Shown: positions 1 through 7,920 of the stretch, piece by piece | How positions within the stretch are numbered: the first letter of the stretch is position 1 | Layout: every line of letters starts with the position of its first letter | The notes under the pieces: generated by a model | The model's database searches: none | Told to the model about the DNA's origin: nothing | What the model saw: only the letters and a program-made list of their open reading frames with translations | Position numbers and translations under genes: made by a program | NCBI GenBank assembly: GCA_903823545.1 | Contig: CAIJTL010001600.1 | Coordinates: forward strand, 1 to 11,932 | Reading direction: 5' to 3' | From: an uncultured Planctomycetaceae bacterium | GTDB lineage: Bacteria > Planctomycetota > Planctomycetia > Planctomycetales > Planctomycetaceae | Length of the DNA: 11,932 bases

Positions 1-91
1 ACACAAACTCCATTCTCTGAGACATGACATCCGACACTTTCCAGGACATCTCGCGACACCTCTACTTCGAGAAAGTCGCCAGAGTACCGAA

Positions 92-132
92 GCGCCACCC
101 ATGTCCCCGAACGCGCGCCACCTATGTCCCCG
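92..132. repeat. Degenerate 18-bp direct repeat, insertion-sequence-end-like
   Basis: Two copies of an 18-base unit, GCGCCACCCATGTCCCCG at 92-109 and GCGCCACCTATGTCCCCG at 115-132, differ at one base and start 23 bases apart. Read on the minus strand the unit begins CGGGGACAT. From memory, similar GGGGACAT-type motifs occur near the ends of some integrase-type (IS481-like) insertion sequences, but no transposase is visible here. The surrounding stretch 1-189 has no convincing gene: the open frame at 24-365 has low-complexity arginine-rich translation and runs out of frame across the TIR remnant. I read this as a remnant of a mobile element or a recombination scar; the repeat is certain, its origin is not. 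Confidence 0.5.
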
Positions 133-189
133 GTCTTTACAGTTGGTCCACCCTACAGTTTCTGCAAGCCGACGAATTAGCCGGCCGTG

Positions 190-503
190 GCCATCTAGGT
201 CAACGACCGCCTGCTGCTGGTGCTCTCGGGGCACAGCATGAACAGCGAATGGGTGCGGCGAGAAATCAAACGAGCCCGCGCGACCGAACGGGTCGAGCAG
301 CGGTGGAAGTTGTTTCCGATCCGACTGGTGAGCATCGACCACATCTGCGACTGGCGCTGCGGTGACGCCGACACCGGCGTAGTCTTGGCTGAGAAGATTC
401 GCGAATGCCACATCCCCGACTTCTCGAACTGGAAAACCACGAACCCCTTGATGCTGCCTTTGCTGCCCTGCTCCGCGATCTGCGTACGCAGATGGATCGC
501 TGA
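190..503 (+). pseudogene. Truncated, frameshifted TIR-domain gene
   Basis: Conceptual translation shows the C-terminal two thirds of a Toll/interleukin-1 receptor domain. Reading from 199 gives VNDRLLLVLSGHSMNSEWV, then a segment with FPIRLV and DADTG, then HIPDFSNWK. Near position 446 the frame must change by -1 (to codons starting at 447) to continue LDAAFAALLRDLRTQMDR, ending at TGA 501-503. These match the conserved order of a bacterial TIR subfamily (LLLVLSE.S..SEWV, FPIRL, IPDFSNWK, F..LLRDLK). The Glu in SEWVRRE (codon 262-264) is at the position of the catalytic Glu of NAD-cleaving TIR enzymes. The gene is broken three ways: TAG at 196-198 just before VNDRLLL, loss of the N-terminal strand and BB loop, and the frameshift. 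Intact relatives act in immune signalling or NAD depletion; this copy is probably inactive. A GTG at 220 opens an ORF to 615, but it leaves the TIR frame after 446. Confidence 0.72.
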
Positions 504-592
504 GTACGATTTGAGCGAACGAGAACATGTTGGACTGCGTAATCGCATTGCTACTTTGGCAATCGGATCGAACTGCGGATACCATCGCGGCC

Positions 593-1882
593 ATGCGCCC
601 TCCTGCACGTTCTAAATTTCGGTCTGCTTTGTCGCTCACCGCACAACGTCCTCTCGATTTGCCCGAAGAGATTGAGTCAGCGGTCCCGCTGCGAACACTC
701 GGTGCGAGCCCGGTTATTTACCGAAAGCGGCTCGAAGGGCCGCCTGATCCGCCAGCCGGTCCCGGTGATTTGGTGGCGCTAGTCGGTTCGCGCGATGAGA
801 CGCTCGGCTTCGGCTACTTCAACCCGAAGTCCGAGATCATGATTCGGGTCATTCGTCCCGGCGAAGCGCCTCCGGATGATTTGTTTTGGGATCGACTGTT
901 GGGGCAAGCGGTTCAGCTTCGGCGTGACGTTCTGAAGCTCGATCAGGTCACCGATACATATCGCCTCGTTCACGCAGAGGGTGACGGTATTTCGGGAATC
1001 GTGATCGATCGCTACGGCGATACGCTCTCGGCCGAAGCCTTCGGTTTGGGTTTGTTTCAACGCGGTCAGGCGATTCTTGAACGCTTGGCAGAAGTTGTTG
1101 GCACAAAGCACTGGGTACTTCGCCCCGGGCCTTATACAGAGAGCCAAGAGGGATACACCGCCGAACCCATCACCTCGCCTGACTTGCCTCGTTCTGCTGT
1201 CGTGCAGGAGTTCGGCACAAAGTTCCGGATTGAGTTCATTGGCGGTCACAAGACCGGATTCTTCTGTGATCAGCGAGACAATCGACGTCGGCTGGCAGAC
1301 TTCACCGCAGGCAAGTCGGTGCTCGATTTGTGTTGTTACACCGGCGGGTTTTCGATCACGGCAAAGAATCTTGGCCAAGCAGCCGAGGTCACCGGTGTTG
1401 ATCTCGATGAACAACCGCTGAAGATTGCTCGCAGCAACGCCCAGCTCAACGGCGTCAAAGCGACTTTCGTCCAAGCGGATGCCTTTGCTTATATGCGAGA
1501 CATGATTCGCAACGGACGCGAATACGATGTTGTCGTTCTCGACCCACCGAAGCTGATTCGCAACCGAGCGGAACTCGATGAAGGAACTCGCCGACACTTC
1601 GATCTCAATCGCCTGGCGATGCAATTGGTCAAACCGGGCGGCATTCTGCTGAGTTGCACTTGTTCCGGGTTACTTCAAGAAGCGGACTTCTTACGACTGC
1701 TTTACTCCGCTTCGCGACAAGCAGGAGCGCCGATCGGCCCTGCCGACGATAACGGCTTCCAACGTCGAGGTCCGCGCGAAATGCAACTCTTGTTTCGTAC
1801 CGGAGCATCGCCAGACCATCCTGTTTCGGCGAGCCATCCTGAATCTGATTATCTCAAAGCTGCCTGGATGCGGATGACTTAA
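593..1882 (+). CDS. rlmI: RlmI-type class I SAM-dependent 23S rRNA cytosine-C5 methyltransferase
   Basis: Predicted cytoplasmic RNA methyltransferase of the RlmI/YccW family, which in E. coli makes m5C1962 in 23S rRNA. With the ATG at 593 the protein has 429 residues, close to the family's roughly 400. A PUA-like N-terminal domain covers about residues 38-88 (VIYRKRL, PGDLVALV, GFGYFNPKSEI). The central RlmI signature GHKTGFFCDQRDNR is at 218-231, the SAM-binding motif VLDLCCYTGGF at 243-253, the acidic D270 at the end of strand 2, LDPPK at 316-320, and SCTCSG with the likely catalytic cysteine at 354-359. The C-terminus HPESDYLKAAWMRM is typical. The frame is also open from an ATG at 527, but those 22 extra residues do not look like the family, so I prefer 593. 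No clear Shine-Dalgarno precedes either start. The first 36 residues resemble nothing I recognise and lack the usual HPW motif (ASP instead). The exact target base is inferred from the family. Confidence 0.88.
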   Translation: MRPPARSKFRSALSLTAQRPLDLPEEIESAVPLRTLGASPVIYRKRLEGPPDPPAGPGDLVALVGSRDETLGFGYFNPKSEIMIRVIRPGEAPPDDLFWDRLLGQAVQLRRDVLKLDQVTDTYRLVHAEGDGISGIVIDRYGDTLSAEAFGLGLFQRGQAILERLAEVVGTKHWVLRPGPYTESQEGYTAEPITSPDLPRSAVVQEFGTKFRIEFIGGHKTGFFCDQRDNRRRLADFTAGKSVLDLCCYTGGFSITAKNLGQAAEVTGVDLDEQPLKIARSNAQLNGVKATFVQADAFAYMRDMIRNGREYDVVVLDPPKLIRNRAELDEGTRRHFDLNRLAMQLVKPGGILLSCTCSGLLQEADFLRLLYSASRQAGAPIGPADDNGFQRRGPREMQLLFRTGASPDHPVSASHPESDYLKAAWMRMT

Positions 1883-1942
1883 CGGCGACCTCGTCGTCTT
1901 CGATCATCTTGCGCCACGTTCACAACACTCACGAAATTCATC

Positions 1943-3019
1943 ATGCCCCTCGAACACAAGCAACACACGGTCGCCGCTGACCAAGCCGGCCGAGTTGATC
2001 TGATTCTGAAATCGCTGACCGAAAAATCGCGCTCACAACTACGCGGCATGTGCATGAGCGGGTGCGTCACGATCAACGGTCGTAAAACGACAGAGCCATC
2101 AACTGAAGTCAAAGAGGGGGACGTCGTCTCCGTCACTTACGACCCACAATGCCGTTATCGCGAAAAGTGGCTCGACAAGTTTCAGGAGAAGGGGCCCAAA
2201 GAGAATTTTCAGTGCCAGACATTCAAAATCATCTTTGAAGATGACTATCTCATCGTCGTCGATAAGCAGGCTGGGATTTTGACTGTTCCCACTGAACGCC
2301 AAGAGCCTCGCACGCTCGTTGATGAAGTCTCGCGTTATCTCGGCCAGAAGCAGCGCGCGCTTGTTGTCCATCGACTCGATCGAGAGACATCGGGGTTATT
2401 GGTCTTCGCCAAGCAGTCCGAAATTGCCGGAGCGTTACAAGATCAGCTTCGACTCCGTGCGCCCGAGCGAGAGTACCTCGCCCTAGTTGCCGGACGCATG
2501 GAGCAAGAATCGGGAACCTACGAGAGCTACCTCGTCACCAGCAAACGGCTGAGCCAGCACTCCGTCACAACTCCCGGACAAGGGGAGTACGCGATGACTC
2601 ACTTCATGGTGGACCAAGTCCTTTTTGAGACAACGCTCGTGCGAGTGAAACTCGATACCGGACGTCGTAATCAAATCCGAGTTCACTTAGCCGAAGCGGG
2701 GCATCCCATTATCGGGGATCGCCGGTATCGCCCGAATATGACGAAGCACGACGACTGGCCGCACACTCGGCTTGCTCTGCACGCACACGTTCTCGGCTTC
2801 CAGCATCCGGTCACCGGCAAAGACCTTCGCTTCGTCTCTCCGATGCCGCGGAGCTTTCAGATATTCATCCGACTTCAGCGTCGAGCCGCTCGAGAAGACG
2901 CGGCTGAAGATGAAACGGAAATAAGCGACAGCCCAACGGAAAAAGCCGTTCGATCCAAAACTGATTCGCACGAAAAACAAGATCGCAAACAATCCAAGAA
3001 AAACACCCGACGCAAATAA
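1943..3019 (+). CDS. RluA-family pseudouridine synthase with S4 domain
   Basis: Predicted to isomerise uridine to pseudouridine in structured RNA, probably large-subunit rRNA. An S4 RNA-binding domain spans about residues 7-68 (SRSQLRGMCMSGCVTINGR), followed by the catalytic domain from about 95 to 310. The RluA motif HRLDRETSG is at 143-151, with D146 the catalytic aspartate. The second signature GRRNQIRVHLAEAGHPIIGD is at 240-259, and the region near LALHAHVLGFQHP completes the fold. Residues 312-358 form a highly charged, low-complexity Lys/Arg/Glu tail, absent from core family members and possibly helping RNA binding. The gene starts 60 bp after the methyltransferase on the same strand without a clear Shine-Dalgarno, so the two may be co-transcribed as an RNA-modification pair. 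Domain order fits RluA, RluC or RluD; the precise rRNA target cannot be told from the sequence. The TAA stop lies in the loop of a terminator hairpin belonging to the convergent gene. Confidence 0.9.
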   Translation: MPLEHKQHTVAADQAGRVDLILKSLTEKSRSQLRGMCMSGCVTINGRKTTEPSTEVKEGDVVSVTYDPQCRYREKWLDKFQEKGPKENFQCQTFKIIFEDDYLIVVDKQAGILTVPTERQEPRTLVDEVSRYLGQKQRALVVHRLDRETSGLLVFAKQSEIAGALQDQLRLRAPEREYLALVAGRMEQESGTYESYLVTSKRLSQHSVTTPGQGEYAMTHFMVDQVLFETTLVRVKLDTGRRNQIRVHLAEAGHPIIGDRRYRPNMTKHDDWPHTRLALHAHVLGFQHPVTGKDLRFVSPMPRSFQIFIRLQRRAAREDAAEDETEISDSPTEKAVRSKTDSHEKQDRKQSKKNTRRK

Positions 3020-3032
3020 TTGCGCCGGGTGT
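2999..3032 (-). terminator. Rho-independent terminator of the reverse-strand PPC-DUF1549 unit
   Basis: Bases 3003-3015 (ACACCCGACGCAA) pair with 3020-3032 (TTGCGCCGGGTGT) as a 13-bp stem with a single A-C mismatch and a 4-base loop ATAA. On the minus strand the stem is followed by a T-run (A-run 2999-3003 on plus), so it is a canonical terminator for the gene ending at 3073, 41 bases downstream of its stop. On the plus strand no T-run follows, so termination of the pseudouridine synthase transcript here is less certain. The hairpin overlaps the last codons and stop of that gene. Confidence 0.8.
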
Positions 3033-3072
3033 CGAATTGTTCGCGACTTCATTCACTCAAAGCTTCGCCGCA

Positions 3073-5505
3073 TTAGTGTTGGAACAAGAACTCTTTCGAG
3101 TTCAGAATCGCCCACCCCACGTCTTCCAGGGCCAAGCGACGATCCTGCTGAGCAGCGATATGACGCTTCGCAGCGTCAAGCTCGGCTTGCGTTGGCTTAC
3201 GGCTGAGAGCAGACAGATACAAGGTCGTGATGACCTCGTCGTCTGGTTTGTTCTCTTTGACGAAGATCGCAATGCGTCCGTTGTCTGCTCGCAATTTGCC
3301 ATGCACAGTCGGTCCGTTAATCATCTGCAAGGCTTGCGACAAGTTTGATTCGTTCGACCGTTCGCACTGACAAGCCATCTCACGTTGAGGCTGTCCGAAG
3401 ATCTTCAAGAAGTAGTGATCTGTCGGGGGATCAGCGAGCGAGACCGCTCGAGTTCCGGCAGGAAGTCCTGCGAATGTTTCAGGAACGTTCGTCACTTGGC
3501 AGATCGAGTCGAGCAACTGTTCTGCGGACAGCAGACGCGTGTTCGCGTGCGAGTTGTAAATCTCGTCGTCCTTATTGAAGTTGTTCTTTCTTGAGCTGAG
3601 CTGATAGGTCCGGCTCTTGAGAATCGTCTTCACGACCCACTTCTGGCTGAACTTATTCTTTGCAAACTGCGAGGCGAGTTCATCCAACAGTTTGGCGTTT
3701 GATGGTGGGTTTGAATCACGGAAATCATCAACTGGCTCAACGATTCCTCGACCGAGCAGGTGACCCCAAATTCGATTCACTGCCGAACGTGCAAAGAATG
3801 GATTCTCCGCAGAGGTTAACCAATTCGCGAAGACTTCGCGGCGATCTTGGCCCACAGCATCATCCACGTCACCCTTCAAAAGCAGATGCACTTTCATCTG
3901 CTTACCAGTTCTAGGCTGAGTGATTTCGCCAGTGGCCATTGGGTAGATGATTTCTTCTTCGGCGGTGTCGCCTTTCTGGCGAGCGATCCGAGTAAAGGCT
4001 GCCGCGATGCCGTAGTAGTTATCTTGCGACCAACGCTCGAACGGATGGTTGTGACACTTCGCACATTGAATGCGGATACCCAGGAAGAGTTGAGCTGTCG
4101 TCTCGACCGCATCGTTTGGATCGCGACTCGCTCGCCAGTAGTTCGCTGCGGGGTTCTCGAACACGCTGCCACTAGCGGTCAACAACTCACGAGCGAATTG
4201 GTCAAATGGCTTGTCGGTGCGGATCGAATCGTAAACCCAACGGCGAAACTTTTGAGTTCCAACGGCGGTGATCTTCTTGCTGTTTGAGCGCAGGATGTCG
4301 CTCCACTTCAGCGTCCAAAAATCAGCAAAATCATCGCTCTCAACCAACTGGTCGATCAACTGATTCCGTTTGTCCGGAGCTGAGTTAGCGAGGTAAGCGT
4401 TCGTCTCTTCGATTGTCGGCAGGCGACCGGTGACGTCGAGATAAGCTCGACGCAAGAACTCTTCGTCGGAGCACAAATCGGACGGAAGAATCTGCAACTG
4501 CTTGAGCTTTTCGAAGACAAGGTTGTCCACAAAGTTGTGTTCGGCTGGATTGTTCCATGCGAAACCAGGAACGTCTTCCAAGAAAGTGATCTGGCTTGTG
4601 GCCATCTTATCGAGGAACCGAGCTAGGACTGCCGTTTCACCGCGCCCCCCCTTAGATACCAAGCCGCTTTCATTGACCGAAGCGACTTGCTCGTTCGAGG
4701 AACTGAAGACGGTCAACGGCGTGATATCTCGCATGCTGCCGTCGGAGAATGTCCCGGTCACGATCAGTTGCTGTTGCGATCCGGCGGGGCGAAAGACTCG
4801 CTTACTCGGGAAGACATCGATCTTTACCAATTCAGGGACATTGGCGGCATCAAGTTGAAGTCCTTCACCAATCCAACCGTGGAACACGCGATGAACGGGA
4901 TCTCCCTTCTTGATTCGTCTTCCACCACCGTGAGCAACTTCCATCAACGGCTTCTTGATCAGCAAGCTTTCGTCCGGTTGAACAGGGTTGATTCGACGTT
5001 GCATGAACTCAGACCGAAGCGTCAACGTGTCAATCGTCGGATCGAACGCTCGCAGCGATAATCGGAAGCCGCCTTTGCCTGATGGTGATCCGTGGCAGGC
5101 ACCCATGTTGCAACTCGACTTCGTCAGAGCGGCCAACATTTCGTTCTTGAAGCTGACCGGCGAAGGCATCGCCATCTCTTTGACGGTGACTTCCGCAGAT
5201 GCGGTCAGTCCGCCAATTGTTGCAGTGACTTGGGCCGTTCCGTCCGCGACAGGCTTGGCCAAAGTCCCTTCAATCTTCACGACTGCGGGGTTGGACGACG
5301 TCAGCGTGACGCCGGTCGTGAGGTCACGAACGTCATCCGCGGTGTAGGTACCGCTGATGACAAGTTGCTGCTGAGCCCGTGAGCCTCGCAGTTCAAACTT
5401 GCCGGGAGCCAACGACAGGCCCGTCGGCTGATCTGCCGCATGGAGGAATGACGAGGTGAGAGTGGCGACCATCGCCACAACGAGGAAGATTTGAGGCTTC
5501 TGCAT
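3073..5505 (-). CDS. Secreted DUF1549/DUF1553 protein with Big_2-like and planctomycete cytochrome-type motifs
   Basis: 810 residues; an enigmatic exported protein family greatly expanded in Planctomycetota, whose biochemical role is unproven. A signal peptide occupies residues 1-24 (hydrophobic core IFLVVAMVATL, cleavage likely after LHA). A Big_2-like Ig domain (about 28-108) is followed by a PSCyt1-like segment with CNMGACHGSPSGKGGFRLSL (132-151), then a second Big_2-like domain (228-309). The two Ig domains share a QQQL-V-GT---RD-T---SSN pattern. DUF1549 runs from about 325 to 535 and contains CAKCHNHPFERW (481-492), a CXXCH motif that could bind haem. DUF1553 fills about 555-808, with NRIWGHLLGRGIVEPVDDFR at 577-596 and CQCERS at 712-717. 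The ATG at 5505 has a good Shine-Dalgarno, GAGGA, 6 bases upstream. It lies 93 bp behind the PPC-protein gene and ends before a strong terminator, so the two form a likely operon. The domain calls are secure; haem binding is inference. Confidence 0.92.
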   Translation of the reverse strand: MQKPQIFLVVAMVATLTSSFLHAADQPTGLSLAPGKFELRGSRAQQQLVISGTYTADDVRDLTTGVTLTSSNPAVVKIEGTLAKPVADGTAQVTATIGGLTASAEVTVKEMAMPSPVSFKNEMLAALTKSSCNMGACHGSPSGKGGFRLSLRAFDPTIDTLTLRSEFMQRRINPVQPDESLLIKKPLMEVAHGGGRRIKKGDPVHRVFHGWIGEGLQLDAANVPELVKIDVFPSKRVFRPAGSQQQLIVTGTFSDGSMRDITPLTVFSSSNEQVASVNESGLVSKGGRGETAVLARFLDKMATSQITFLEDVPGFAWNNPAEHNFVDNLVFEKLKQLQILPSDLCSDEEFLRRAYLDVTGRLPTIEETNAYLANSAPDKRNQLIDQLVESDDFADFWTLKWSDILRSNSKKITAVGTQKFRRWVYDSIRTDKPFDQFARELLTASGSVFENPAANYWRASRDPNDAVETTAQLFLGIRIQCAKCHNHPFERWSQDNYYGIAAAFTRIARQKGDTAEEEIIYPMATGEITQPRTGKQMKVHLLLKGDVDDAVGQDRREVFANWLTSAENPFFARSAVNRIWGHLLGRGIVEPVDDFRDSNPPSNAKLLDELASQFAKNKFSQKWVVKTILKSRTYQLSSRKNNFNKDDEIYNSHANTRLLSAEQLLDSICQVTNVPETFAGLPAGTRAVSLADPPTDHYFLKIFGQPQREMACQCERSNESNLSQALQMINGPTVHGKLRADNGRIAIFVKENKPDDEVITTLYLSALSRKPTQAELDAAKRHIAAQQDRRLALEDVGWAILNSKEFLFQH

Positions 5506-5598
5506 GATTATTCCTCAAGCCGAGTAGGTGGGTGGCAGGACACAAGGAAGGCACAGGGAGCGCACCGAAATAGTCTCGGTGATCATTGGAAAGTCACA

Positions 5599-7914
5599 TC
5601 ATTCAACTGTCAGTGCGATGTTCGGTGATGTCCCCGCCAACTTAGCGGCACCGTTCATTGCGTCACCTTTCACACTAATATTGTTGACCGCCCCTTGGGC
5701 CGCGTCAGCAGCAACTGTTAGGACAATTTCCGCTTCAACGGCACCTTCGGCAACCATTGCGGGAGCGACGGTCACACCTTTGGGAAGATTTTGCAATGTC
5801 AAAGTGATCGGCCCCTTAAACGCTGGGTTGCGTTCGATCGTCACTTTTCCCTTCAAGGTTGCTCCGCGAGCGACTTTATCAGCATCGAGTTTGACAGCGA
5901 CATTGAAGGCGGGTTTCAACCTCAATGTGATTCCTGGTACTGGCTGGACTGTATTCACACCGTTCTGATTGATGGCACCGGTAATCGAAGCAGTGAATTC
6001 TCCGTCCGGAGCTTGAGCATTCGCGGTGAAAACGATTTCGATTTCGTTGGCACCTTTCGTAATCGGCTTAACAGCAGCCGTGATTCCGGCTGGCAGACCA
6101 TTCTGTGCTGGATTCACGGCAACGACGATTTGCTCATCGAACTTTTCTTGTCGAGCCACAATCAACTTCACCGTCGCCGAGAGATCTTTGCCAAACACAA
6201 TTTCCTCTGGCTCGGTTCGCAGACTGATGACAGCCTTGGGTGCGACACCCACGGAAAATGAGCTCGCCAAATTCTGTGGCGGCCAGGGTAAGCCGTTGAA
6301 GAGCGTGGTTAATGCGGGTGAAACAGAAGCGACTGCCGAGACGTCAGCATTGTTGATCTTGGCCGTGCCGACGATTCTTGAGAGCGTAATTTTTCCCGCA
6401 GGAACTTCGGCTGCTCCACGAAGAGTCAGCACCGCCGAATCTCGTCCAGGACCAATGAACGTTGGATGGCTGGTTACTCCCGCAGGAAGATCAACCGCCG
6501 AAACGTTGATTGTTCCGGCGTAGTTCTTTCTAGCGGCGGTAACGGTGATCATCGTCACTCCGCCGGTGACGGCATTGACGGTGTCCGCCGAAGCCGACAA
6601 CGTGAACCCCGCTTGCAATGGTGACGCCACGATGCGGTATGCGTATTGTGGACCGCCCTGACGATGCAGATCCTGAGCAACGAGTGTGTAATCACCATCT
6701 GCTGGGAACGTGAAGTCAAACGTGGGATCGATCGCCCCGAAATCTTCCTTAGCCGCGACTTGTCCGCCAGCCGCATTCAGCAGTCGCAAATTCAAAGACG
6801 CTGGCGAACCTTGTCGCCGAGTGATCCCAGTGAATGTCATCACTTGCCCCGCTTTTGCGGTGAAGACGAAGTGATCGATGTCCCCTGGTTTGTCGAATCG
6901 ACCATTGACCCCTTGCGCGAGATCAACTCGATTCGGTGCTTTCGGATCATCATTCGGCTCAGTTTCTAAGAACTCATCGCGGCTGCTCACACCAATCGAA
7001 GCAAAATTACTGCTTGCTCCATTCGCTCGCTTTGCAGCCACCGAAGCCCATTCAAACGCGGCATCCGCCGGGAAGTTAACAGCCGCAGGTTGCACTCCGT
7101 CGAGATTCAGTCCCGCGAAGTTCACATTCGCCGCGGCCCCCTTTTTCGCAGCCAACGGATATGGCACGGTGACGCAGGGAAAATCGCCAATTCGCAAGCG
7201 GAAGAAGTGATTACCGCTTCCTTGAAAGCGAATGTCTCGCAGTTCGAGCATGTATTCGCCAGCATCTTTGAACTGATAGCAGAGTCGGCTGTCCGAACGC
7301 AGACCCGGAACGTCGTCGCTATAGGCGAGTTCGCGTCCTTTGGCATCGAGCAGTCGAATCATTGGATCGAGAGCCGAACCAATCCGTCGGGCGAGCACAT
7401 CCATCGTTACCACTTGACCGGCCGCCACGGTGAATTTGAAGTAATGCTGACTCAGCGAACCGACTTGGCCATCGATAGCAACCGGCAGCGTCAGAGCTTG
7501 AGCACCGGGAACCGCGTTATTGCCAGCCGCTTGTGGGACGGATGGCAGGTCATCCACAACCACAAGCCGAAGTGGCGATGTTCCGTTCGCCGTAGCGACG
7601 CGGATGCCGTAAATTCCCACAGGTACATCGCTCGGAACCGTTACCTTGTAGACGCACTCGGCCGCATTCGTTCCGTTACCAGCGACTTCCGGTGCCAGGG
7701 CATTGGTTGCCGCAAAGCTGGTCCAAAGCTGAGTTGGACCTACCAAATTCGCACCGTGCAACTTCAAATCGGTTGCTTGTCCTGGCTTCAACGCCAAGGG
7801 TGTCGTGAGCGTAATTGTCGGGCTTTGAGCAAAAGTTGGCTGGCTGCTAACGACCAGAGCAATCGCTCCAGCCACCAGCAACAAGCAACCCCGGGTCGTA
7901 TCGAAGAGTTTCAC
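5599..7914 (-). CDS. Secreted PPC-domain protein with tandem Ig-like repeats
   Basis: 771 residues from the GTG at 7914. A signal peptide covers about 1-29 (LLLVAGAIALVV core, cleavage near TFA-QS). An IPT/Ig-like region (33-120, LTLTTP-type strands, VPVGIYGIRVATANG) is followed by a PPC domain at about 124-245 (GQVGSLSQHYFKFTVAAGQ, DPMIRLLDAKGREL, GEYMLELRD). A second PPC lies at about 318-432 (ETEPNDD, GRFDKPGDIDHFVFTAKAGQ, ADGDYTLVAQDLH). The rest holds three related Ig-like modules near 465-520, 592-648 and 699-752, each with an LPAGVT/LPAGIT/LPKGVT strand. No catalytic domain is visible, so it is probably a binding or structural exported protein; PPC domains are usually attached to secreted enzymes. 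I chose GTG because it begins immediately before the signal peptide and has an AGAGG ribosome-binding site. An in-frame ATG at 7992 would add 26 Arg/Cys-rich residues. Likely co-transcribed with the DUF1549 gene. Confidence 0.88.
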   Translation of the reverse strand: MKLFDTTRGCLLLVAGAIALVVSSQPTFAQSPTITLTTPLALKPGQATDLKLHGANLVGPTQLWTSFAATNALAPEVAGNGTNAAECVYKVTVPSDVPVGIYGIRVATANGTSPLRLVVVDDLPSVPQAAGNNAVPGAQALTLPVAIDGQVGSLSQHYFKFTVAAGQVVTMDVLARRIGSALDPMIRLLDAKGRELAYSDDVPGLRSDSRLCYQFKDAGEYMLELRDIRFQGSGNHFFRLRIGDFPCVTVPYPLAAKKGAAANVNFAGLNLDGVQPAAVNFPADAAFEWASVAAKRANGASSNFASIGVSSRDEFLETEPNDDPKAPNRVDLAQGVNGRFDKPGDIDHFVFTAKAGQVMTFTGITRRQGSPASLNLRLLNAAGGQVAAKEDFGAIDPTFDFTFPADGDYTLVAQDLHRQGGPQYAYRIVASPLQAGFTLSASADTVNAVTGGVTMITVTAARKNYAGTINVSAVDLPAGVTSHPTFIGPGRDSAVLTLRGAAEVPAGKITLSRIVGTAKINNADVSAVASVSPALTTLFNGLPWPPQNLASSFSVGVAPKAVISLRTEPEEIVFGKDLSATVKLIVARQEKFDEQIVVAVNPAQNGLPAGITAAVKPITKGANEIEIVFTANAQAPDGEFTASITGAINQNGVNTVQPVPGITLRLKPAFNVAVKLDADKVARGATLKGKVTIERNPAFKGPITLTLQNLPKGVTVAPAMVAEGAVEAEIVLTVAADAAQGAVNNISVKGDAMNGAAKLAGTSPNIALTVE

Positions 7915-7920
7915 CTTGCA

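Noticed and set aside
24..365. 113-residue forward open frame
   Set aside because: Its translation is low-complexity and crosses the direct repeat and the TIR remnant in the wrong frame; the TIR homology is in another frame.
556..583. Possible promoter TTGGCA-16-GATACC before the RlmI-type gene
   Set aside because: The -10 match is poor and the start of transcription would fall almost on the ATG; not distinguishable from chance.
779..1624. Long reverse open frame of 281 residues opposite the methyltransferase gene
   Set aside because: The forward strand carries all RlmI motifs; the reverse frame has no recognisable domain and is a shadow.
5563..5581. Hairpin CACCGA/TCGGTG with 7-base loop between the two operon genes
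   Set aside because: Only six base pairs and no T-run on the minus strand; too weak to call an attenuator or terminator.
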